64,000 nt of DNA from Liolophura sinensis (lineage: Eukaryota; Mollusca; Polyplacophora; Chitonida; Chitonidae). Positions 1 through 11,115 of this stretch are shown here, piece after piece. The position numbers and the translations under genes are program-made. The stretch's first letter is position 1. Each line of letters begins with the position of its first letter. Under the pieces are notes generated by a model. That model was not told where the DNA came from. It worked only from the letters and a program-made list of their open reading frames with translations, and made no database searches. The DNA is taken from contig NC_088295.1 in assembly GCF_032854445.1 (NCBI RefSeq), positions 37,557,385 to 37,621,384 of the forward strand, read 5' to 3'.

Positions 1-240
1 ACTGTGTTTTTGAGAAGTGAATTATTTATTCAAAACACACAAAAACACACTTATCTTGCATGACAGGTCTTGTGCTATTTTTCTTTAAACGTCAATTTTC
101 AGGATGACCGTCTGAATTGTTAATTTTATATAATTGATTCTACTCTTATTACTTTGTGTGTTTGTCTATGTCCGCAACTATATATGATACTTTCTTGGAA
201 ATAAATAGATAAGTGAATGGTTGAACATGTCAGATACAGA

Positions 241-344
241 CCGGCCGCGATAGCCCAGTTGGTAGAGCGTCCGCTCCGGGATCGGTGGTCAATCCTTGGT
301 CGAGTCACATCTAAGACCTTAAATGAGGAAGTTGTGTTTTGGAG
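241..344 (+). repeat. SINE-A, 5' tRNA-like head only
   Basis: The segment has a box-A-like motif (tagcccagttggtagagc) and a box-B-like motif (ggtcgagtcac), followed by the 'taagacctta' and 'gaggaagttg' blocks that also follow the head in the two long copies at 18.1 and 18.9 kb. The body is missing. Right after it comes the head of a different SINE family, so this is a truncated copy or half of a chimera. It is not a working tRNA gene: the acceptor stem cannot be closed. Confidence 0.7.
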
Positions 345-560
345 CTCCGTGGCCGAAGAGGTCAGCGTGCCAACGCGTATCAATGACCCAGAAGCCTCTC
401 ACCAGTTCGGTCGCTGTGAGTTGAAGTCCAGCCCATACTAGCGTCCCCGGTTTCCCCCCCGGGAACGGCACGGCTTCCTCCCACCATAATGCTAGTCGCC
501 GTCGTATAAGCGAAATATTCTTGAGCACGGCGTAAGACACCAATCAAATAAATAAATAAA
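345..560 (+). repeat. SINE-B, nearly full length
   Basis: It starts with a second tRNA-like head (tggccgaagaggtcagcg, then gagttgaagtcc), continues with the 'ccaccataatgct' block and the 'gaaatattcttgagcacgg' block, and ends in an AAAT-type tail. The same order occurs in the full copy at 17490-17755. The upstream part of the body is shortened. Confidence 0.8.
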
Positions 561-853
561 CGATAATCGTTTGAAGAAAAGAAGAAAATTTTACCCTATG
601 TCGTGTCTCTGTTTTGCTTGAGGCAAGACGTATAATTCTGTGAGTAAGTTTCCTAATACAATTAAAACTGGTGAAACTAACGAGAGTACAGAATAAACAG
701 TTAGACATACACTAGACAACTAATCTGAGACGGTTTTTGCCCCAAAAGAATGTGGCTTTGCTTTGGTCAGTCGTGCCACTTTGTACTGTGCGCTTAGCAT
801 GTGCAAGTTCTTCTAGTGCTTGCAATGAAATGAAGTCGAAATTAACATTAATT

Positions 854-950
<97 letters not shown>

Positions 951-1470
951 CATTTAGCCAACATATAAACTAGTAAATGAACAAAATAAAGAAGAATATT
1001 GCTTGAGAATGGCATAATCGATATGTTATTACTCATGTTAATTAATAAAGACAACTGCGGGAGACAGCCTTTTAGACTTTGACACGGAGATTTCAAAATG
1101 CCCCATTTAAATTTTCATTTCTTCGTATCTATCATGGAGCTTGGAGACCTCGCTATGGTACGCGTATGATTAGGGAAAATGCAAAATCGATTAATATTGC
1201 TCTATTTTTCTCATGAAACATGCTCAAAAGCCATAATAATATGTGTGATCGTTGCTCATTAAATACCACATTTTAGTCATAAGGCGTTTTCAGTAATTTA
1301 GGCTCTCTGATTTTTTAAAACTTTTATTTATATGAAGTCAAGCTGAATGTGAAACCATGGAAACCACATGGTGAGCCCTAATATTAACTATTCCTTCTAT
1401 ACTTTAGACTCGAATAAATGTAGGCCTACGTCAAAATACAAGGATTATAAAACAGACAATTTATACTTAC
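561..1470. other. AT-rich non-coding stretch
   Basis: Apart from the (TA)n tract listed separately I see no gene, tRNA or dispersed repeat here. It would be intron if the minus-strand exon at 1471-1570 is real. Confidence 0.5.
857..948. repeat. (TA)n microsatellite
   Basis: An uninterrupted alternating T-A tract of 92 bp. Open frames running through it on both strands are only Ile-Tyr repeats and are not genes. Confidence 0.97.
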
Positions 1471-1570
1471 CACGGACTTGCGCTGTTAGAATCATGCAAA
1501 GTGAGACGGCTGTGGCTGGGAGTAATATTGTTCGTCTCTGTGTCAGTTCACGTCTATGTAGTACAACCAT
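1471..1570 (-). CDS. Candidate first coding exon with signal peptide
   Basis: On the minus strand an ATG (context gacATGG) opens 33 codons plus one base and ends at a strong splice donor (cgtg|gtaagtat). The peptide has a basic n-region (RRELTQRR), a hydrophobic core (TILLPATAVSLCMILTA) and a small-residue cleavage context before QVR. That is the usual layout of a secretory signal peptide encoded by a first exon. The next exon is not recognised in bases 1-1460 and may lie outside the window. The product is unknown. Seen: ATG, hydrophobic pattern and donor. Inferred: that it is transcribed. A plus-strand frame across the same DNA lacks such supporting signals. Chance occurrence cannot be excluded in 64 kb. 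Confidence 0.35.
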
Positions 1571-2832
1571 GTCTCAGTCAGGCCATAGACTACGCCTTAT
1601 GTTGCCTGTTCCTCACTGGGTATATTGGCACGTGCGAGGCATGGACGCTCTGGATGCTAATGCTCGATCACCCGCAAGCGGTACAATAGTGTCATAAGTA
1701 ATACACCATAAATACATTTGTCTACATATCTTTCGTTTTCCAAGCGAGACAACATAATGAAATGTGAACAGGTACTCCTGAAACTTATCTTGTGTGTAGG
1801 ACTTCGCGGCAATAGGCAAGTTACGGCCTCTCATTGTCATTGCTTACTAAAATCATTAGCCTAATGTGGTTTAAGTTGGTTGATAATGCGAGTTTGTACG
1901 AGAAATTCCAGCCGAGGACCTTCTAATGTCTACTTATACATTACTGTGCAGTCAAACCAAGATATCATTGTTCAGCGCCATTCCTTTTCTAGGTCTCTCC
2001 CGTGCTTGAAACAAATACAATACCAGTACAATAATGAAAACATATTACCCAAAGATCACCGTTCATATTTCTCGGATAGCGTCCTCTACCCATTATTCTA
2101 ACAAGCGTCGTTAATAGAATAAAAAAACTGTAATCTGGAGGGAAGTCAGCAATGGTGAAGTTTAAAGCGTTTTAGCTTAATACATCGCCTCTTGAATTGG
2201 CACAGAATGCAAATATATGGTCAGACAGGATAAAATGAAGTGATAGAAACTTTAAAGGCAATGTAGCTGATGAAAGAGGTACTTTTTGTTCTTTAATTAT
2301 AACATTTAATTTATAGCACTATGTAAACATTGATAATGCGTCCAGCCCATAACTGCTTATTTTGTCCTCTGAGCGATCGACCCTTCGCGTCACGACGACA
2401 CTGTTTGGGTCTCCTACAGCCACATGACAATGACAACACAACGCTGTCAGGATTACGCTTTAGTGTTACACTTTAACACCTTCCGCCCTTATGCATGCTT
2501 TTCTGTTTTTTGTTTAAATTTACTTATGGGTTTAATTCCACCTGGAATAATCTTGTGTTAAAACAGATAAATTGAAGCAACAGAAAATCTGATGACTATC
2601 AAGCATGAGGTTGGAGACATCCTGGGTACTTTTGTCGGGTAGACACATGTGGACCATCATCTCCCATGAGAAAGAAGATACTTGTAGATAATTTTCTCCC
2701 ATAACAGCCATTTCTGGCATTTTGCATCGTAGTCACATTGCCAAATGATTTAAATCCCCGATTTGAAAGCTCAAGTTTAGGGCCATTTGTCAGGTATTTT
2801 TGCAAGGAATGTTATGTCATTCCTTAAATCCA
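1571..2832. other. Non-coding, nothing recognised
   Basis: Unique AT-rich sequence with only short unsupported open frames. Confidence 0.5.
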
Positions 2833-3055
2833 GGGCCCGATTCAGCGAATCCAATTTTGACTTGAATTTGAAATATGGTATGAGAGAGCTTACTTTTTCT
2901 GGCTTTGGATATTTTTCTGGCACAATGTTGTAAACCTCACCAATACAATCTTAAGATAAATGTGACAAATTTCAACTTTCAGTGTCAAATAAAAAAGCGT
3001 TTTGAAAAGGTTTTAAATTTTCACTTATGTAAGAAGTGGCTTTGAAATCGGCACC
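2833..3055. mobile_element. MITE-like element with imperfect terminal inverted repeats
   Basis: The left end (gggcccgattcagcgaatcc) and the reverse complement of the right end (ggtgccgatttcaaagccac) match imperfectly over about 20 bp. The interior is AT-rich and non-coding. The superfamily is not assignable and no clear target duplication was found. Confidence 0.35.
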
Positions 3056-4340
3056 AGATGTCTATTGTGTACAGATCTATAACCACATATTTTGTATAAA
3101 TATATGTATTCATGCATGTTTTTGTATACATTCATGCTTTTGTATACATGCATGTTTTTGTATTTATGCATGTTCTTTCGACTCTGTTCACTAACATTCC
3201 TAACTGACATTTAGTAGTCCTGATTTTATAGTCATCAAATTCGTTTTTTCACTCAAAGCAATTGTAATAATCGCTTTATTCGGACTGCATGGAATGGTAC
3301 GAAACGATTGATTCATTCTATATGAAAGGTATCATGTATAGGTGCGCCGTGTATATGTATAAATGTAGGTGGTGTGCATGTACAGTACCCAGACAAATCC
3401 TTACAATGCATGTACATTACTCATTTCTTCACATATAAAAATTACTAGATTTATAAAGTATACGATTATTTCTCAAGTTGCCTTAATTTCCTATATATTC
3501 CATTTAAATTATGGTTACTATATTATAGGTCCTTAGAAACAGCCTTAATTTCATTCACCATGATTGCTGTCATGTGGTATGTCGTTGTAATTCAACCAAA
3601 TAAGCCCTGATACCGGATTTTCACTACGCTGATCATACTGAACTCACATGGCACGTCATCTATAACATTGTCATCAAACTGTGCAAACTGAAAAAGTGAT
3701 CTAAATGATTCTGTCTACATACTATTCAAAATAATGCTTGAAAGTAATAGTATCATCATTTCGCATGTGATACGCCATTGTTTCGGGTGTAAATATCATC
3801 CTTATTTTATTTACCAAATTTTTCCATACAAGTATTGCGGTAACTGTAGTTTTGTACACCTTTAACTAACCTTTTTGAAATTTTGCAGCTCTATGTGTTC
3901 ATTTGACCTTTGCTGAACTCCAGAATTGTCCTGGTATGCAGCGGCGGTCAAGTTAGTGGTCGGCTGAAATTAGAGGACTGAACTAAACCTGAATACGCAG
4001 AAAAGATTTTTCTGAAAACTACTGTCAATGGACTAAGCAAGGAAAACAGTGATCAAGTCTTTAAAATCGCTTGGAATCAATTTCGGACAAATTAAACTCA
4101 AAAACAAAATAATTCTACATGCATTAGAGAACAAACTTGATTCTTTTCGATGATTCCAGGGAAAGATGAGTATATCTACTTCGCCAACAAAAGCCAAACT
4201 CACGGGCAGCTAAATTGCTGGAAAACGTTGTTCATGTTGCTGTTCATGCGATATAACGTAGTAGGGAAATTTTCTTTTTTTTCTAATTAAAAGAATAGCA
4301 CTAATAATAATACCAATAAAATAATTAAGCCTTTTTATCT
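3056..4340. other. Non-coding, nothing recognised
   Basis: AT-rich sequence without supported genes or repeats. Confidence 0.5.
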
Positions 4341-4630
4341 GTGCTTGGGGTATTACGTCGTACGCAGAAATTTTTTAGTCATATAACAACGAGGGGTCTT
4401 CTTGTGGCAGAGCGAGTCCATGCCGCCAAGTGCTGCAGCCACTGAAGTATCATGCCAAAGACACCAGACATGACATCACACCCAGTCAACTTACACCGGG
4501 CAAATCAGTCCTATTTCCTTACTCTACCCTCAAATTACTGAACGTCAAGGAAGGCAGCAACAAATACCATTTTTAGAGTCTTTAGTATTACCCGACCAGA
4601 GTTTGATCCCTGACCTCCCGACTTCGAGGC
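4341..4630 (-). repeat. SINE-A variant (SINE-A2)
   Basis: Read on the minus strand it has the SINE-A box-B region (gatcaaactctggtcggg), then 'taaagactctaaaa' and 'ccttccttgacgttcag', and at the far end 'tatatgactaaaaaat' followed by 'acgacgtaataccccaagcac'. These match the ends of the copies at 18.1 and 18.9 kb. The middle (the 'agtggctgcagcacttggcgg' neighbourhood) is unlike theirs. The same middle recurs at 37152-37380. Confidence 0.7.
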
Positions 4631-5237
4631 TCCTCGTACGACGTAAAGCCCCCAGCATACATACGTGTACATATATTCATATCGGAAAGGAAAACACCTC
4701 CATAATGATATACAGATCACATATGATTGACTGAAGTCTATAGCATGTATACTGAAACGAAAAGGAAAAAACATGGAGAAGAGGTTTTCTTATTCTCGGT
4801 CGTCTTTATTCGATCAATTTGTTTGTAGCAGATTTTATACTAAACTAACACATATTTTACTCGCATGCCTTGGTAATGTTATGGAACAACCAGATCCGAA
4901 CGGACACCAAAATTAGTGGCAAAAAACAGTGCCAATAAGGAAAGTTGAAACCTGCACGTTATTGTGATCATGAAATAATCTACATGAGAGTATGTTTTTT
5001 TCCGTCCAATAGCACCTATACATCCCTGTTAAACGATGTTTTCTCTCTTTCTGCAGGGATACTTGTATTTGACAACATTTTGACCCTTAAAAGCGGTCTT
5101 CTTTCTGTATGACTTTCTCACCAGACAAATCATCATCATTCTAATAATTGCTCTTGGTTTTTGAAACACGATATGAATAATTATTTTACGACGTAAATGT
5201 CGCACCTTACATTTCAAATGATATCTCTTTCATACAG
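4631..5237. other. Non-coding, possible intron
   Basis: Nothing recognised. It ends in a pyrimidine-rich stretch and AG (tctctttcatacag) that could be the acceptor of the following exon. Confidence 0.4.
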
Positions 5238-5471
5238 GTTTTTCATTCTAAGCTCTCTTCCGGCCATAAGGTCATTCAAATATCTGTTGGAATCCACGCA
5301 GACATCGACTGCCGTCCAGTGTCTAGCTCTGTGTAAAAGCGCCACCTACAATGTTCGTCATTCAACACTGCGGATAAGGGCGGTGTTTATGAGTTGTTTT
5401 CTGACCCCGGGTCACACATGCACGGGATTGAGGCGACTTCCACAGGCTGGACACGATACATACGACGATGA
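5238..5471 (+). pseudogene. PAN/Apple-like domain exon, frameshifted
   Basis: After an acceptor-like site the frame reads (from its first residue) FFILSSLPAIRS, then SFKYLLESTQTSTAVQC and LALCKSATY. After 5351 the frame must shift by one base to continue CSSFNTADKGGVYELFS and GIEATSTGWTRYIRR, ending at TGA (5469-5471). The Cys-x3-Cys, Cys-Ser-Ser-Phe, Glu-Leu and final Gly-Trp-x-x-Tyr spacing is that of PAN/Apple domains (family knowledge), which bind protein or carbohydrate in secreted and membrane proteins and are very numerous in molluscs. An expected cysteine before Glu-Leu is not present. The frameshift points to a pseudogene or exon relic. A sequencing error is the alternative. No other exon of the parent gene was found nearby. 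Confidence 0.5.
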
Positions 5472-6334
5472 TTACAGGCGCTAGGGTTACCATACACAAG
5501 ATCAAAGACTATTTGTTGGACACGTTTACACCACGATGGATTTATCTAATTTAGGTCTAGCTGTAACGTGAAAATGATGAAGTGGTAAGAGGAGGCCTCA
5601 TCCAGTTTCCTCTGAGTTACTTATCAAATCTGGCAGGGGTCTTGTGAGGGAAGCATGCCTTTCTGTTGTCTGTTTTTATAAGTATTATTAACAACTAACT
5701 ACACAAATCACATCATCGAAACAGAATCTTTTTTCATGTGTGTTTATTTCAAACCACTTAATAATTTTGCAATTTGTCATACTATAAATCGATATATTTT
5801 GATTAAGTTTTACCATTCTGTGTTTATCACAGCTGAGGAAAAGCAGATGATAGAAACGCAAACAATAACGAAAGATGAACTCCATATACGCTATTTACCT
5901 CAATCATGGCCGCGTAGCCTACAGAGACAAACTTGCAGTAAATATCATGTCGCCATGAAGGAAATGGTCTTATAAAATAGGAAATAAACGAATTCTCGCT
6001 AGTTAGTATATTGATGGGAAGTACCAAACAATTTTCCATTTCGGCCATTTGCGGAGTATGAAGCGGATAACCTTGTTTCACGTTGAAACTTTGGCCGCAG
6101 TTTTCCAAATTAGATGTGATCTGGTTTCAAGATTTGAATACCCAAATTCATGTTACATAATGTTACGAAAACTTATAGATCGTTCAATGGTTCCATTTTT
6201 ACAACTCTCAAAGGGAAGGCACTAGCACGGGTTCATGGGGAAAATATCTTGATATTTTGGTCAAAAGGGAGCGACTCGGTGAGCAAATCTACCCTGGAGG
6301 CGTATATAGCCCTGGCCTAAAATTCAATTTGAAT
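5472..6334. other. Non-coding, nothing recognised
   Basis: AT-rich sequence. The short open frames overlap on both strands and have no domain signature. Confidence 0.5.
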
Positions 6335-6432
6335 GTTGTTGTTTAACGTCATACTGGAGGAAGCCAAAGTACCCGGAGTAAACCATCGACCTTTGGTAAC
6401 TTACTGACGAACTTTTCCTGCATGTGATGCGC
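6335..6432 (-). repeat. SINE-C fragment
   Basis: Contains 'ttgttgtttaacgtcatact' followed by 'ccggagtaaaccatcgacct' and 'cttactgacgaacttttcct'. The same blocks appear, diverged, at 47.7 and 52.1 kb. The middle part seen in other family members is missing. Confidence 0.5.
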
Positions 6433-6813
6433 AAACGGTACAACTGTAACTCAGCAAGACATTTCTTTGCGCTAATATGAGAAAATCAGATTTCAACAGA
6501 TCAGTAACTTGTATAAGAGTTTCTTCTTTACCTTCGGAATATGCATTTATTAGACTATGAATGTTTTCATTTGCTTAAAAAGCATAAAAATATTCCACTT
6601 TTAAACATTCGAGAAGGTTTAAACATTTCAGATTTAAAAAGTGGATTACGAGTGAAGTCAGTGTACCCATATTTTTGTTTCTTGTTTTCCCTGCGATAAC
6701 CTTCACTGTAATCTTGGAAACTGTGAAACATTCTTGAATACTGTGTAAATACGGAATTAAAAATACATTCAAAAATACTTGGTCAACCGCCATCAAGTTT
6801 TACCTCCGTTTCA

Positions 6814-6964
6814 CAGGGGCCACTTTTACAAACCTTCTTAAGTCACATTTCCGTAACTTTTTTTCGTAACAGGCGTTGTCTAGGTTATAGTGCCATAAGG
6901 CGACGTCATTTACGAGAAAAATTACGAAAAATTGATTTACGATGTTTTGTGAAGGTGGCCTCTG
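6814..6964. mobile_element. Short MITE-like element
   Basis: The left end (caggggccacttttacaaac) pairs imperfectly with the reverse complement of the right end (cagaggccaccttcacaaaa). The 151-bp interior is AT-rich and non-coding. No target duplication was identified. Confidence 0.4.
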
Positions 6965-7157
6965 ATTCCAATGTCCATCTGCAGCTTGAACAGTTCTGTT
7001 TTGTTTTTGTTTTGTTCTTTTCAGCGACTGGACAAAAGTATAACCGTACCACTACTTATTGAGCATGATTAAGTTTGAAGCGGAGTGGAAGCACTGAGCT
7101 TTAGTCTTTGGAAGAGTGGTTTCCCTTTGACTGTGAAGCAACATTTTTATGTCAGTT

Positions 7158-7250
7158 TCTCTGCCCGGTTCCTTCCCACTATAATGCTGGCCGCCGCTGT
7201 ATGTATGAAATATTCTTATGTGCGGCGTAAAACACCACTCAATTAAAAAA
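7158..7250 (+). repeat. SINE-B, 3' fragment
   Basis: Carries 'ctgcccggttccttcccact', 'ataatgctggccgccg' and 'gcggcgtaaaacaccactca', then an A-rich tail. The tRNA-like head is absent. Confidence 0.8.
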
Positions 7251-7804
7251 AATATAAACAACTGTATTAGCGAGTAGGCTATAACACTATATCGTGCACG
7301 TTGAAAATAATTTCATATTTGTCACCCGGTGTGAACGGCATGCACAAACTCCATGTAATATTGATTCCATACCCGCGGAAAATATGCCAGTAAAGCGGAA
7401 GTTGTGTGACGTCACGTTTTCATGACTTGCAATTTTTCGAGTACTTTACACAGCACTTCAAATGCGAAGCCGATTGGAAGAAAGGAAACTGAGATACATG
7501 AAAAGTAGTCTCCCTTGCACCGAACAGCTCTTTGCTCTGAGGTACACACGTGTACGAACAGAAAACATAAATATAGTATCGTTCGTCGTATTCATCCATG
7601 TGAAAATATAGAACGTACTTTACCGAAGTTGTACATGTAAGTCTTCTTGAAAGAAAATGGTTTCGTCTGCAGTATTAGCACTTGAGTATTGATGTAATGT
7701 CACTGGCACCAGTTTGTTCAGTCATTCAGCTAGCCAGTCAATCATTCAGCCTACCTCTCGCTTGAAAAATGATGTATCCAATATAATAAAAGAATTAACA
7801 CAGA

Positions 7805-8055
7805 GAGTAAACCCAGCGCAGCGACGATCATTGGCAAATTGTCAAAAACAGTGAATCTGGCTTATGGCCTCTTGTCAGTTCTCGTCACATAGGATTTTTT
7901 TCCACCATTTTATGTAAAATAACAGCAAATCACACATCTCATACTACCATGACTTAAGTAGAATTATGTAAAAGAAATGTAATTATGTTAATTGCAACTT
8001 TTATACGTCACTCGTCTGGAATTACTAAGATTGCTTTCTTGTCATCACATTTAAG
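7805..8055 (+). repeat. Dispersed repeat R3
   Basis: Shares an ordered set of blocks (gagtaaacccagcgcagcga, ccatgacttaagtagaatta, gtcactcgtctggaattact, gtcatcacattta) with 57752-57885 and 59183-59435. It is non-coding and its family is unknown. Confidence 0.55.
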
Positions 8056-8514
8056 CCAAAGTTCACGCTTGCACAAAGATATTGTAGCTGCAATTGATGG
8101 TTAGCCCTATACAATTTACTTTACTGCTCACTGTAAAAAAAAGTTACACCACTTCCACAAAGAAATTATAAGGTGGTGGTAAGCTTTCGGGGTTTCGATC
8201 GCGATCGAAGTCAGATTTGACTCGTACACAGAGGTGATCTGGGTAAATGAATAGTGTGCCGGTCAATATCTTTTCTTGTTTTCATTTTCTAACGTGTTCT
8301 GCATCATAAAGATTCAGCAGCTAACAACAACTACATGTGAAACATCGTTTTGAGACAATTAAATTCCTCTCCTTTGTAAACAGATTAGAAAACTACTAAC
8401 AGCCTACACAAGGCAAGTATTTGTACATAAGGTTAATTTACGGGCGTTTGTAGATATTTGCAGCCAGGACGACCAGATTGTAATTTTGCATTGTAAATTA
8501 CGGCTTACAATCCC

Positions 8515-8762
8515 TTAGTGGACGAAGCCGTCGACACAGCTTCTCACCAATGCAGATGCTGTGAGTGCATATCCATCTCATCCTGGCTTCTTCTCCGGTG
8601 GTACGTGAGAAGGTATGGCAGTAACTTGCGAATAGTTGTGAGTTTCTTCAGGCTTTGTCCGGTTTCCTCAAGCCATAATTCTGGCCAACTGTCTTATAAG
8701 TGAAATATTTTTAAGTAAGGCAAAAACAACAATCAATCAAATAAATAAATAAATAAATAAAC
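8515..8762 (+). repeat. SINE-B, diverged
   Basis: Keeps the 3' part of the tRNA-like head (cttctcaccaatgcagatgc), then 'tcatcctggcttct', 'gtttcctcaagccataat', 'ataagtgaaatattt' and an (AAAT)n tail. It is visibly older than the copy at 17.5 kb. Confidence 0.7.
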
Positions 8763-9052
8763 CTTAATCCCAATAGGACCATGGTCAAACTAAAAATAAT
8801 TTTCACACGAAAAACCCGCTAAATTCCATAACAATGCATATCACTGATTAATTGTAGCTTGGTTTTTGTCAGCCATTTGAATGAACGAATAAACATTCAC
8901 CAAAGTGAATAATAAAGTATGACATTTTATAGTGTAGAGTGATATATTTCTTCAGGAGAAATTGCATGCTCCGTCTCAAAAACTAGATCGAACCTTTGTT
9001 TTGTTAAACACTGCGCATACATTGCTCAACGGGACGACAGAACCATTGTTCG

Positions 9053-10025
9053 CGTAACACTTTATCGGTCTGGTCTGTTTGTCTAACACTATATCGCTCT
9101 GATCTGTTTGTCTAACACTATATCGTGCTGATCTGTTTGTCTAACACTATATCGTGCTGATCTGTTTGTCTAACACCACATCGTGCTGATCTGTTAGTCT
9201 AACACTATATCGGTCTGATCTGTTTGTCAAACACCATATCGTGCTGATCTGTTTGTCTAACACTACATCGTGCTGATCTGTTTGTCTAACACTATATTGG
9301 TATGATCTGTTAGTCAAACACCATATAGTGCTGATCTGTTTGTCCAACACCACATCGGTTTGGTCTGTTTGTCTAGCATTATATCGTGGTGATCTCTTGT
9401 CTAACACCACATCGTGTTGATCTGATTGTCTAACACCATATCGGTTTGATCTGTGTGTCTGACACCGTATCGTGCTGAGGGGCTTGCCTAATATCCTATC
9501 GTGCTAATGTGTTTGTCTAATACCATATCGGTCTGGTCTGTTTGTTTGTCACCACATCGTTATGATCTGTTTGTCTAACATCATATCGCTCTGAACTGCT
9601 CGCCTAAAACTATATCGGTCTGATCTGTTTGTCTAACGCTATATCGCTCTGATCTGTTTGTCTAACACTATATCGTGCTGATCTGTTTGTCTAACACTAT
9701 ATCGCTCTGATCGGTTTGTCTAACACTATATCGCCCTGATCTGTTTGTCTAACACTATATTGGCCTGATCTGTTAGTTAAATACCATATAGTGCTGATCT
9801 GTTTGTCTAATACCACATCGTGCCGATCTGTTTGTCTAACACTATATATCGCTCTGATCTGTTTGCGTGCTGATCTGTTTGTCTAACACCACATCGTGCT
9901 GATCTGATTGTCTAGCAACACATCTGTCTAGTCTGTTTGTTTGACACTATATCGCTCTGAACTGCTTGGCTAACACTATATCGTTCTGATCTGATAAATA
10001 CTATGTCATTCTGATCTGTTTGTGG
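9053..10025. repeat. Minisatellite, period about 29 bp
   Basis: Roughly 33 head-to-tail, imperfect units built on 'ctgatctgtttgtctaacac' plus 'tatatcgtg'. Units vary at the same few positions (tatatcg or cacatcg; gtgctg, gctctg or ggtctg) and some are shortened. A minus-strand open frame inside it is a by-product of the repeat. Confidence 0.95.
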
Positions 10026-10914
10026 GAAACCATGTCCAAAACCACCAGCGTCACCCAAAATTAAAGGAGGTCGCGATAATGATCAAATAGATGAATATGA
10101 ATAGATGAAGTAACAAGTGTAATTGTGGAACCGAAGCAGTACCTCATGTAATGTTTGGTTTCGACAGCGAATCGTGTAGTTTGTGACCGTTGATTTCAGC
10201 CAATTAAACTTCCCCGTTGACCACATTACCCATAGGCTTCTCAACTTGAAACCTGGGAGTTAAGTTAAAATTGCGAGAATTAATAAGAGGCATTTTGCCA
10301 AATTGAAGGTTGAATTACGACGCATGAAAGCTAACAGAACACTTATATATCTGTTGGTGGGGATAACTCCCCATAACGTCCACGCCTTATATCGATCGAA
10401 GCAAGTGGGCAATATGAGCAATGGCTAGTTGTCGTCATTAGAAGCTGCAGAGGATATCGCCTTGCTAATTTCAGTTTTCTCGGGATGAGAAATAACTGAA
10501 TTGCATCCGGCATGTCGACATCTTTTAATAACGTGAAAATTGATGACTGTATGGGTCAGGTAGGTCGCTCAAAAGAAATTGGAAAGAGACGTCGACGGGT
10601 AAATTTTATGCTGATAGTTATTTGCCTGGAACCGAGATATCTGAGCCAATACGAATTAGACTCACAGCAGTCCTGGCAATTGGGTAACCTTATGTGACCC
10701 AATTTACTGAGGATATTATTTTGTGCAAAGTGTTAGTGATATAAGATTGTCCCAACTTACTTGGGAGACACTCACATTACGTGAATACAGATCCTATTTG
10801 AATATAGTCGCAATTGCAATAGGCCTACTCCCTTTTGGGGAACATATTTTTCCATAGTTATATGTACATATTTAAACTTGTTTGGTATTATTTATTATTT
10901 TTAAATAAGTTTTT
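10026..10914. other. Non-coding, nothing firm
   Basis: One short frame starting at ATG 10512 runs into a donor-like 'cag|gtaggt' near 10560. This is too weak to call an exon. Confidence 0.4.
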
Positions 10915-11115
10915 GTTTATTTATTTATTATTTATTTATTTATTATGGCCACAATCATCGGTATTGGGTTGCGAATACCGGCCCATAGGCCACCTCACTG
11001 GGTACATGTTTTTATAGCCCGACCAATTAAAGGTCACAATGGGACTCGAAGATTCGAACACGTGATTTCACTGACCAAGGCTTCGGGGGCTCTGAACCCA
11101 GGCCAGAAAATCTGC
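10915..11115 (-). repeat. Possible SINE of another family
   Basis: On the plus strand a (TTTA)n tract at 10917-10944 is followed by about 170 bp whose minus-strand reading ends in a box-B-like 'gtgttcgaatcttcgagtcc'. A tRNA-derived SINE in minus orientation would look like this. The body does not match SINE-A, B or C. Confidence 0.4.

Noticed and set aside
241-330. A functional tRNA gene
   Set aside because: Only box A/B-like motifs are present and the stems do not close. It continues into SINE blocks shared with other copies.
1368-1697. 109-codon plus frame overlapping the signal-peptide exon
   Set aside because: No domain, no splice support and biased composition. The minus-strand reading has a better start, hydrophobic pattern and donor.
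9147-9410. 87-codon minus frame with repeated TDQHDVVLDKQ motifs
   Set aside because: Product of the 29-bp minisatellite. The frame is lost where unit length changes.
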